Made by a program: the position numbers and the translations under genes. Shown here piece after piece: positions 1 through 6,204 of a stretch of DNA of 7,623 nt (the first letter of the stretch is position 1; every line of letters starts with the position of its first letter). A model generated the notes under the pieces. That model did not search any database and had not been told where the DNA came from. It was given only the letters and a program-made list of their open reading frames with translations. Source of the DNA: Treponema sp. UBA7590 (GTDB lineage: Bacteria; Spirochaetota; Spirochaetia; Treponematales; Treponemataceae); contig DLKK01000092.1 of assembly GCA_002478955.1 (NCBI GenBank), forward strand, positions 1 to 7,623, read 5' to 3'.

Positions 1-2
1 CG

Positions 3-704
3 GAAATAAAAGCCGCAGACAACGGAAAAGTCGCGGTTGTAATCACAGATTTCCAGGACGACACAAGCTTTTTTCCGTCAACCTTGGGAAACAGCATAAT
101 TTTAACGCACAAAGACAATCTTCTTACAGTTTATGGAAACATTGACTACGACACGATAAATGACGCCGCAAAAGAGACAAACGAAATCGCTTCCGGAACA
201 GCATTAGGCTCATCCGGCAACACAGCATGGCAGCAAGGACACAGCTCGCTTGAATTCCAAGTGATTGACACAAAAAACAACACATCAATAAACCCAAGAA
301 TTCTTATGCCGCGTGTCGGCCAGGAGCTTCCGCTTTATTATGGCGAAGTTATCCTCAAAAACAAGAGCGGAAAACAGTTTAAGGTCGCAACACAAAACGT
401 TATTCCATCAGGAATTTACAAGGTCTACAGAAAAAGACAAAAAATCGCCGCGCCATACAGGACAAGAGTTGCAATAAATGGAACTGTTGTTGACCAGATT
501 TCCTATGATGTCCTTATGCAGAATGATTTGCAGCTTTGCGCAATGGGAAAAAAGAATTATCCAAAATCTGCGCTTTACCCAGACGAAGAGCTGCAGCTCA
601 TGGGAGAAGCGTCTCTTACGCCGGGAAAAAATTCCCTTCAGCTTACGCTTACTGATATTCTTGGAAAGGAATCTCCGGCAGTATATATCTTGAACGTTTA
701 CTAA
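3..704 (+). CDS. Degenerate M23 (LytM-like) peptidase-domain protein, 3' part only
   Basis: The reading frame is open from the first bases of the window, so the gene starts upstream; 233 residues are visible. The first ~95 residues follow the M23 beta-sheet core: a stretch like 'AADNGKVAVV', then 'LGNSIILTHKDNLLTVYGNI', then 'SGTALGSSGNTAWQQGHSSLEF' with 'INPRILMPR' after it. These match the family pattern of GN.v.l.H...TlYaHl, GqviG.sGnTG and HlHFEv..NP. The zinc and catalytic histidines seen here are replaced: 'YAH' reads 'YGN' and 'HLH' reads 'SLE'. The domain is therefore probably not a peptidase and may act like the inactive LytM factors that bind or activate cell-wall enzymes. The remaining ~130 residues are beta-rich and unrecognised, perhaps Ig-like. 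A signal peptide, if any, lies outside the window. The TTG at 84 is internal and not a start. The TAA stop lies 2 bases from the end of convergent mnmA. Confidence 0.72.
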   Translation, partial: EIKAADNGKVAVVITDFQDDTSFFPSTLGNSIILTHKDNLLTVYGNIDYDTINDAAKETNEIASGTALGSSGNTAWQQGHSSLEFQVIDTKNNTSINPRILMPRVGQELPLYYGEVILKNKSGKQFKVATQNVIPSGIYKVYRKRQKIAAPYRTRVAINGTVVDQISYDVLMQNDLQLCAMGKKNYPKSALYPDEELQLMGEASLTPGKNSLQLTLTDILGKESPAVYILNVY

Positions 705-706
705 AT

Positions 707-1873
707 CTACAAAGTCTTTGTGATGATTCCGCCGCCGATACATACGCCATCATCATACAAAACAGCGCTCTGACCTGGCGCAACGGCACGCTGAGGTTCT
801 GAGAATGTGATTTTCCACGGTTTTCCCACAAAATTCTCATTTTCAGACAGAACATAAGGTTCAACTGTACATTCGACAGGTTTTGAGGCCAGACGGATTT
901 TTACAAAGGCGGTAATTTTTTGCTTCGGCTCAACATTTCCAGGCCAGACAAAATCATCTGCAATCAGACCATCTGAAAACAAATCATCATTTGAGGCCAG
1001 CACAACAAGATTATTAACCGCATCGATAGAATGTACGTAAAGCGGCTTTGAAGAACTTACACCAAGCCCTCGTCGTTGGCCAACAGTGTAATGCTCGATT
1101 CCGCGGTGCTTTCCAAGAACATGGCCGTCCAAATCAATAATATCACCGGGAATGCTAGGTTTATCGCTAAAAAGAAGGTCAAAATATTCTTCCGGGATAA
1201 AATCCTGGCTTTCCTCGCGTTCTGCAGCTGCAAGATTATATTCGCGGGCAAGCCTGAAAACTTCCTTTTTTGGAGTATTCGCAAGCGGAAATCGGACTTT
1301 TTCCAAAATCGAACTTGGAACGCGATAGATAAAATAAGTCTGATCTTTTGACTGATCCATTGCTGTATGAATCATGCAAGGTTTTTGGTCTGTACCAAAA
1401 AGCCCTTCCTCCGGACGCACAATTTTTGCGTAATGCCCTGTGCAGAAATAATCATATTCAATGTTAAGCTGCTGGATTCCAAGCTGAAGCGCACCAAATT
1501 TTATGTAGCGGTTGCAACGGATGCACGGATTCGGCGTTCTTCCTGCGCGATATTCCGCCTTGAAATAGTCAAGAACTTCTTTTTTATATGTGTCTTTCAC
1601 ATCAATAACGTGATATTCGATTCCCTGCTCTTTGCAGAATTTCCTACATTCCTCAATATCTTCAACCTCGCCAGGACCATAACAAGAGTCGTGAAGCGTT
1701 TTTCCGGCTGAAAGGTCAGGAAGTTTTCCGTCCCACAACGACATTGTGACACCAATTACCTTGCAGCCCTTCTGCTTTAAAAGTAATGCTGTCAATGTTG
1801 AATCAACTCCGCCAGAAAGCCCTACGACAACTGTATCGCCAGCCTGCGGCATATTTTGCTCAATGAATTTCAT
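707..1873 (-). CDS. mnmA: tRNA-specific 2-thiouridylase MnmA, CxxC-type variant
   Basis: Cytoplasmic enzyme that activates U34 of Lys, Glu and Gln tRNAs with ATP and replaces O2 by sulfur (s2U34). It has 388 residues, close to the family length. The PP-loop SGGVDS is at 20-25, the tRNA/ATP-site 'GRTPNPCIRCNRYIKFG' at 111-127, 'TGHYAK' at 145-150, 'DQSKDQTYF' at 173-181, and 'HYTVGQRRGLG' at 261-271 opens the C-terminal domains. Two departures from the Escherichia coli type are visible: Asp of 'NPDxxCN' is Cys (C117, giving C117-x-x-C120), and the segment that normally holds the second catalytic Cys (STGICF or SQEICF) reads 'ESQDFIP' at 221-227 without Cys. Cysteines at 64 ('CYGPGE'), 76, 80 and 144 are also present. 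ATG 1873 has no Shine-Dalgarno match; ATG at 1852 (Met8) is the alternative but would trim the segment before the PP-loop. A promoter candidate lies almost at the start codon. Confidence 0.95.
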   Translation of the reverse strand: MKFIEQNMPQAGDTVVVGLSGGVDSTLTALLLKQKGCKVIGVTMSLWDGKLPDLSAGKTLHDSCYGPGEVEDIEECRKFCKEQGIEYHVIDVKDTYKKEVLDYFKAEYRAGRTPNPCIRCNRYIKFGALQLGIQQLNIEYDYFCTGHYAKIVRPEEGLFGTDQKPCMIHTAMDQSKDQTYFIYRVPSSILEKVRFPLANTPKKEVFRLAREYNLAAAEREESQDFIPEEYFDLLFSDKPSIPGDIIDLDGHVLGKHRGIEHYTVGQRRGLGVSSSKPLYVHSIDAVNNLVVLASNDDLFSDGLIADDFVWPGNVEPKQKITAFVKIRLASKPVECTVEPYVLSENENFVGKPWKITFSEPQRAVAPGQSAVLYDDGVCIGGGIITKTL

Positions 1874-1881
1874 ACAAAAAA

Positions 1882-1910
1882 ATCTTATCAGATAATTTGT
1901 TTATTAACAA
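1882..1910 (-). promoter_or_regulatory. Candidate sigma-70 promoter of mnmA
   Basis: On the minus strand TTGTTA (1905-1910) is followed after exactly 17 bases by TAAGAT (1882-1887). Each box matches 4 of 6 consensus bases. Transcription would begin about 7 bases downstream, near 1875, so the ATG at 1873 would have almost no leader. This agrees with the lack of a Shine-Dalgarno sequence at that ATG. It rests on sequence match only. Confidence 0.4.
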
Positions 1911-1932
1911 TTCCCCCGCAAAATTGTAAGAT
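1904..1932 (+). promoter_or_regulatory. Candidate sigma-70 promoter of the phosphohexomutase gene
   Basis: TTAACA (1904-1909, 5 of 6 bases of TTGACA) and TAAGAT (1927-1932, 4 of 6 of TATAAT) are separated by 17 bases. The start site would be near 1939, giving a leader of about 40 bases that contains the Shine-Dalgarno AGGA. The -35 box overlaps the -35 box of the opposing mnmA promoter candidate (1905-1910). Confidence 0.42.
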
Positions 1933-1967
1933 GTAGAGATTTTAAGTTTCATGAAAAAATTAAAAAC

Positions 1968-1971
1968 AGGA
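1968..1971 (+). promoter_or_regulatory. Ribosome binding site of the phosphohexomutase gene
   Basis: AGGA ends 8 bases before the ATG at 1980 and supports this start over the in-frame ATG at 1992. Confidence 0.55.
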
Positions 1972-1979
1972 CAAGCACA

Positions 1980-3743
1980 ATGGAAACTAATATGATACTT
2001 TCGGCTTCGGGCTGGAGAAAAATTTTTGCGATAAGCGGTGATGAGCAGGACAGAACGGCAATGATTGGCGAAAACAACATTGCAATATCTATATTTTCAG
2101 CGGCAGTTTTTGCGGATTACCTGAAAAAACAGACAAAAAAAGAAAATCCGACTGTAATTGTGGGAATGGACGCGCGCCCTACGGGTCCGGCAATCTCTGA
2201 GGCTGCGGTAAAAACATTTCTGTCAAAGGGGCTTACTGTAAAATTCGTTGGAATAACAGCCGCACCGGAAATCATGGCTTATTCAAAAAAAGCTGACGGA
2301 TTTATGTATATTTCTGCAAGCCACAACCCAGTCGGACACAATGGAATCAAATTTGGGCTGGACACAGGCGGAGTGCTTAACGGCACAGAAAACGCAAAGC
2401 TTGTTGTTGAATTCAACAGACTCTGCGACCAGGAAGAGGCACAGAAAAAAGCGTTCGCAATAATCCAGAATGTAAAAGAAGCAGATGTCGATTCAGTTTA
2501 CAAGGAACAAAAAAAAGTAAAGAAAGAGGCTCTTGCCGCATACAACAATTTTCTTTACTGGACAATTTCCGGCTCGGAGCAAAAAGATGAGCAGGAAAAA
2601 ATCTTTTCTATAATAAGAAATGCCTGCGCACAGAAAAAAATAAGCGTTGTTGCGGATATGAACGGTTCAGCGCGCTCAGATTCTGTTGACAAGGATTTTT
2701 TTGAAAAGAATAATATCGGTTTTTACGCAATCCATAACAAGGCTGGAGACATTGCGCACGAAATCATCCCGGAATCAGAAAACCTTGTTTATGTTGCCGC
2801 AGAAATGGAAAGACTTCAGAAACAAGGCCACAAGGATGCAGTTCTTGGTTATATGCCTGACTGCGATGGAGATCGCGGAAACATTGTTTTTTGGGATGAA
2901 AAATCAGAAAAAGCGGTTATTTTAAAAGCTCAGGAAGTTTTCAGTCTTTCAGTTTTAGCAGAAGTTGCGTACCAGGATTTTACAGGCAAAAAAAATATTG
3001 CAGTTGCGGTAAACTGCCCTACTTCAATGAGAATAGAAGAAATCGCCGAAAAATTTGGCGCAAAAGTATTCAGGGCAGAAGTCGGCGAGGCAAACGTTGT
3101 AAATCTTGCCGCGGAAAAAAGACAGGAAGGCTACAACGTGCGGATTTGCGGAGAAGGAAGCAACGGTGGGACAATCACATATCCAAGCGCAGTGCGCGAT
3201 CCGTTGAACACAATTTTTGCAATAATCAAGCTTTTGAACATAAAAGAACTGTTCAAAGAATGGTGCAAACGCTCTGGAAACAAATTCAAAGAAGGCTATT
3301 CGCTTTCTGACATTCTGGAAACACTTCCGGTCTACACAACAACCGGTGTAAGCGAAAAACGCGCAGTCCTTCACATAAAGACAAAAAATCATTCAGTTTT
3401 AAAGGCGGAATTTCAAAAGATTTTTGAACAACAATGGAAAATGCAGAAATGTTTTCTGGAAAAATACGGAATTTTCGGATGGGAATGCGACATTACAAAC
3501 GGAACAAAAGAAATTTGTGGCGAAAAAGATTTTTCTAAAAGCGGAAAAGGCGGCCTGAAAATACGGTTCTTCGGCAAAAATCTAAAGCCGGTCGCATTCA
3601 TCTGGATGCGTGGAAGCGGAACCGAACCAGTTTTCAGAATTATGTGCGATGTAAAAGGCAATGCCCCGGAACTGGAAAAAGCGCTTCTTTCATGGGAAAC
3701 CGAAATGCTAGAAAAAGCGGATAAAGCCGTGGCAGAAGAATAG
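1980..3743 (+). CDS. Alpha-D-phosphohexomutase (phosphoglucomutase/phosphomannomutase family)
   Basis: Moves phosphate between C1 and C6 of a phosphohexose through a phosphoserine enzyme; cytoplasmic, linking glycolytic sugars to polysaccharide or nucleotide-sugar synthesis. All four family sites are present in order: the catalytic loop 'SASHNP' at 112-117 with Ser114 as phosphoserine; the metal loop 'PDCDGDRG' at 293-300 with Asp294, 296 and 298 as Mg ligands; the sugar loop 'GEGSNGG' at 391-397; and the phosphate loop 'RGSGTEPVFR' at 544-553. At 587 residues it is longer than the ~450-residue GlmM/ManB type and nearer the long phosphoglucomutase/phosphopentomutase group, with a Lys/Glu-rich segment at 165-210 and extra sequence before the last domain. 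'GEGSNGG' differs from the common GEMSGH and GEESGG loops, so glucose, mannose and glucosamine phosphate all remain possible substrates. No gene symbol is given for that reason. No partner gene follows on this strand. Confidence 0.92.
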   Translation: METNMILSASGWRKIFAISGDEQDRTAMIGENNIAISIFSAAVFADYLKKQTKKENPTVIVGMDARPTGPAISEAAVKTFLSKGLTVKFVGITAAPEIMAYSKKADGFMYISASHNPVGHNGIKFGLDTGGVLNGTENAKLVVEFNRLCDQEEAQKKAFAIIQNVKEADVDSVYKEQKKVKKEALAAYNNFLYWTISGSEQKDEQEKIFSIIRNACAQKKISVVADMNGSARSDSVDKDFFEKNNIGFYAIHNKAGDIAHEIIPESENLVYVAAEMERLQKQGHKDAVLGYMPDCDGDRGNIVFWDEKSEKAVILKAQEVFSLSVLAEVAYQDFTGKKNIAVAVNCPTSMRIEEIAEKFGAKVFRAEVGEANVVNLAAEKRQEGYNVRICGEGSNGGTITYPSAVRDPLNTIFAIIKLLNIKELFKEWCKRSGNKFKEGYSLSDILETLPVYTTTGVSEKRAVLHIKTKNHSVLKAEFQKIFEQQWKMQKCFLEKYGIFGWECDITNGTKEICGEKDFSKSGKGGLKIRFFGKNLKPVAFIWMRGSGTEPVFRIMCDVKGNAPELEKALLSWETEMLEKADKAVAEE

Positions 3744-3810
3744 GGATTTTTGCTGAGCCAAGTCAACAGAAATATATTCAAAATTACTCATCGGCAATAT
3801 TATAGCATAT

Positions 3811-3868
3811 TATCGGCAAAATAAGTAGGTAAAAACAAAGTAAAAGAAGGATGTATATTTTGCCGATA
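3811..3868. repeat. Perfect 13-bp inverted repeat with a 32-bp loop
   Basis: TATCGGCAAAATA at 3811-3823 is matched by its exact reverse complement TATTTTGCCGATA at 3856-3868. A further direct partial copy, ATCGGCAA, lies at 3790-3797. The element sits in the 142-bp gap between two converging genes. The arms have few GC pairs, the loop is long and no T-run follows on either strand, so it is a poor intrinsic terminator. It could be a protein-binding site, the scar of a small mobile element or a weak bidirectional terminator. There is no gene in 3744-3885. Confidence 0.6.
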
Positions 3869-3885
3869 GAATCTCAAGTTTCTAG

Positions 3886-6036
3886 TTATTCCGCATTGCG
3901 GGCAAGGCGGAAGCCTATTACATTATATTGACCGATATTGCTTACAGAACGCTGCTCATTAGACCAGTCTAATCCTTCTAAAGAACCTAAACACCATTCC
4001 GTGATATTTCCTTGCATATCATACAGACCATAGCCATTGGCTTTTTTGGTTGCAACAGGATGGGTTGTATTTTTGCTGTTGCTGCCACACCAAGCTACTT
4101 CGTCAGGATTATCACTACCTGCATATTTAAAATTCTGTCCGCCTTTTTCTGCATAGCGCCATTCTTCTGAAGTTGGAAGCCTAAAACCATCAGCATCTAC
4201 ATTACGCTGAAAAGTTTTATAATAAATATGATTGCCTTTATTAGGCGTATACCCCCATTCATTCGCATCTGTTTTACCATCCAAAATATAAACACAGTCC
4301 AAACCGTACATCATGCTTAACTTGTTGCAGAAATAAATCGCATCAAAGAAACTTACATTTTCAACAGGATTATTTTTTCCTTTGAATTCACTTGGATTTT
4401 CGCCCATAATTGACTCATACAGTTTTTGGGTTACTTCTGTTTTGCCGACTGAATAGTTTTTGCCTGGAATTTTTACCATATCTAAGTTGCCGTAGTTTGA
4501 ACGGACAAGGCGAAAGCCTATGTTGTAGTCCCCGTCGTCGGCAAAGTAGTAGTCCCGGCTATCCACCTCGCAGTTGTCGTCGATGTCGTACCAGCGGCCA
4601 CCACAGCTATAGCGGTTGTAGCCGCCGCGGGAATCCCAACACCATTCTTCAACATTGCCATTCATGTCATACAAACCATAGCCATTAGGCTTTTTTTGAG
4701 CAACAGGATGTGTCACATCATTACTGTTACCTTCATACCAAGCAACTTTATCAATATCATCGCTTCCTGAATAATCGTAATCCTCGCCACCTTTTGCCGC
4801 ATACTTCCACTCTTCAACAGTAGGCAAACGGTAACCGTCCGCAAAAATGTTCTGTGTTATCTCGCCATAAATTTCATCTTCATTATGCGGCTTGTAATCC
4901 CACTTACGGACATTAGTTTCTCCGTCCACCGCATAGACAGGCTGCAATCCCTTTTTCGCACTCAGTTTGTTGCAGAAATAAATCGCGTCATACCAGCTTA
5001 CATTTTCAACCGGATAGTTTTTTGTATTTCTTTTAAGATTTTCCAGTTCATCTTCATCAAAATCTTCGTTATCATGGCAGAAATAGCTTGGATTCTTGAA
5101 CATTACTGATTCATACAGTTTTTGCGTTACTTCTGTTCTGCTGATTGAATAGTCTTTGCCCGGAACTTTTACCATGACCAGGCTTGATTTGCGAGCCTGT
5201 TTTACGCCAAAGAAAATTCCGCCAGCCAACAGGACGGCACAAACAGAGCCTGCAACAATTGCAATTATCTTTTTTGTTTTTGCACTGAGCGTTTTGCGCG
5301 GCTTTTTCTCTTTTTTGGGCTTTTCTTCTTTTGCGGCAGCTGCCGAAATTTCTTCTGTATTTTGAGCGTCTTCTTGATTTTGAGATTCTACAAATTCCTC
5401 ATTGAATGTGTCTTTATAGAATTTTCCAGGCAATATAAAGTTGAACACTGGTGCTATAAAAATATTGTAAATCCATGCGACTCCAGAAAGAATCAAAGAA
5501 AAAATGACTATTCCATTCCGACTTTCTTCTGTACCAAAATCATACAATTTTGAAGAAATAAAATTCATAAGATATGGCAAGGCAAAATAAAATGCCCAAT
5601 TTTGAAAAACTTCCCATTTTCTGCCTTTTATCATTTCCTTAGACTTGCTTATGGCTTCCCTTGCAGTTATATCAGGATTATCCGCAAGAATAAAGAATGT
5701 CATGGAATATCTGATTGTGGCTATAATTCCCGGAACAATCAAAAGCAATGACCACAAAAATATTTTTAATCCCCATAACCAGCCAGTACGGAAAGCAACA
5801 CCAAAATCCTTGAATCCGGAAAAAAGCGTTGAAACTTTAACTTTTTTTGTTCTTACAAGCTGCAAAATCGCACGGTGAAACCCCAAAAACATCGGACCAA
5901 ATATGATAAGCGGTCCAACAACAGTCACACACGAAACCAACATAACCAGAACAAAAAGCGCCCCGATTCCAAACATCTTCCAGTAACAGCCTTTAATTTT
6001 TTGTTTGGCTGAAGACAATTCATCAATAAAATTCAT
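3886..6036 (-). CDS. DUF975 membrane domain fused to two FGE/SUMF1 domains; putative DGR target
   Basis: Multi-domain membrane protein of 716 residues. Residues 1-212 match DUF975: hydrophobic helices near 22-50, 85-106, 143-160 and 175-202, with the signature 'LLIVPGIIATIRYSM' and 'ILADNPDITAREAISKSKEM'. A Lys/Glu-rich linker (232-256, 'EEKPKKEKKPRK') is probably cytoplasmic. One further helix (257-278) then places the C-terminal half outside the membrane. FGE/SUMF1 domain 1 spans 288-513 and domain 2 spans 520-716; both have 'MVK[VI]PGK.YS', 'TEVTQKLYES', 'ENVS..DAIYFCNKLS', 'G[YF]RLPT.EEW', 'NGYGLYDM.GN' and 'IGFRL.R'. Domain 1 lacks one of the paired Cys residues of formylglycine-generating enzymes (only C489 remains) and domain 2 lacks that whole region, so a binding role is likelier than catalysis. 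The end of domain 1 looks like a DGR variable repeat. AGGAG at 6043-6047, 6 bases before ATG, supports the start. Confidence 0.9.
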   Translation of the reverse strand: MNFIDELSSAKQKIKGCYWKMFGIGALFVLVMLVSCVTVVGPLIIFGPMFLGFHRAILQLVRTKKVKVSTLFSGFKDFGVAFRTGWLWGLKIFLWSLLLIVPGIIATIRYSMTFFILADNPDITAREAISKSKEMIKGRKWEVFQNWAFYFALPYLMNFISSKLYDFGTEESRNGIVIFSLILSGVAWIYNIFIAPVFNFILPGKFYKDTFNEEFVESQNQEDAQNTEEISAAAAKEEKPKKEKKPRKTLSAKTKKIIAIVAGSVCAVLLAGGIFFGVKQARKSSLVMVKVPGKDYSISRTEVTQKLYESVMFKNPSYFCHDNEDFDEDELENLKRNTKNYPVENVSWYDAIYFCNKLSAKKGLQPVYAVDGETNVRKWDYKPHNEDEIYGEITQNIFADGYRLPTVEEWKYAAKGGEDYDYSGSDDIDKVAWYEGNSNDVTHPVAQKKPNGYGLYDMNGNVEEWCWDSRGGYNRYSCGGRWYDIDDNCEVDSRDYYFADDGDYNIGFRLVRSNYGNLDMVKIPGKNYSVGKTEVTQKLYESIMGENPSEFKGKNNPVENVSFFDAIYFCNKLSMMYGLDCVYILDGKTDANEWGYTPNKGNHIYYKTFQRNVDADGFRLPTSEEWRYAEKGGQNFKYAGSDNPDEVAWCGSNSKNTTHPVATKKANGYGLYDMQGNITEWCLGSLEGLDWSNEQRSVSNIGQYNVIGFRLARNAE
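3889..5175 (-). repeat. Intragenic tandem duplication of the FGE/SUMF1 domain
   Basis: Domain 1 (5175-4498) and domain 2 (4479-3889) are still alike at the DNA level. For example, 5125-5175 and 4431-4480 differ at only a few bases, as do the blocks around 4968-5020 and 4323-4370. The likeness stops at the C-terminal segment: domain 1 has about 40 residues between 'EWC' and 'IGFR', domain 2 about 25. Only domain 1 has the GC-rich NNC-codon block there. Confidence 0.75.
4498..4638 (-). other. Putative DGR variable repeat VR1, internal, in FGE domain 1
   Basis: Codes residues 467-513 of the 716-aa protein. The block is visibly GC-rich in an AT-rich gene and most of its codons end in C: residues 483-488 read TAC, GAC, ATC, GAC, GAC, AAC, and residues 470-475 are likewise all NNC. 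This is the mark left when AAC codons of a template repeat are mutated at adenines. In the conserved 'GGSW' motif Ser is Arg (CGC), which one A-to-C change in AGC would give. Residues 498-505 (4522-4545) differ from VR2 only at codon positions 1 and 2. The 3' end 4498-4521 resembles the IMH-type constant end. DGR target loops in FGE/C-type-lectin folds usually end the protein; here a second FGE domain follows. Confidence 0.72.
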
Positions 6037-6042
6037 AAAATT

Positions 6043-6047
6043 CTCCT
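6043..6047 (-). promoter_or_regulatory. Ribosome binding site of the DUF975-FGE gene
   Basis: AGGAG on the minus strand stands 6 bases upstream of ATG 6036 and fixes that start. Confidence 0.7.
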
Positions 6048-6085
6048 TTTTTTGATTTTTTGAAAATTGAATAGAATGATTTGTT

Positions 6086-6118
6086 TTACGTTTTTACCAT
6101 GACTTCTCCCTCCTCCTA
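6086..6118 (-). promoter_or_regulatory. Strong Shine-Dalgarno followed by a four-codon ORF (MVKT-stop)
   Basis: On the minus strand AGGAGGAGGGAG (6107-6118 region) is followed by AAGTC, then ATG at 6100 and a stop at 6086-6088 after only four codons. It lies about 50-80 bases before the start of the 716-aa gene. The four codons resemble the first codons of an FGE domain ('ATGGTAAAAA', as in 'MVKIPG' of domain 2), so this may be a remnant of an earlier gene start. It could instead be a leader ORF or ribosome standby site. The 168-bp gap 6037-6204 holds no other feature I can support. Confidence 0.4.
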
Positions 6119-6204
6119 TGAAATAAAAAAATAAGTAAAATTTCTGAGACAAAAACTACAATAACCTAGATTCTTTTTGAAATCGGAATAAGCATAATCA
6201 GAGG

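Noticed and set aside
1367..1711. Plus-strand ORF of 114 codons inside mnmA
   Set aside because: It is antisense to a gene with clear catalytic motifs, lacks a ribosome site and has no recognisable product.
1951..1995. 14-codon ORF overlapping the phosphohexomutase start, its TGA overlapping an in-frame ATG at 1992
   Set aside because: It has no Shine-Dalgarno and an unremarkable composition, and the main ATG at 1980 has its own AGGA. Probably chance.
4498..5175. FGE domain 1 as a working formylglycine-generating enzyme
   Set aside because: One of the paired Cys positions is Asp and 'GGSW' is altered, and the segment looks diversified. A binding fold fits better.
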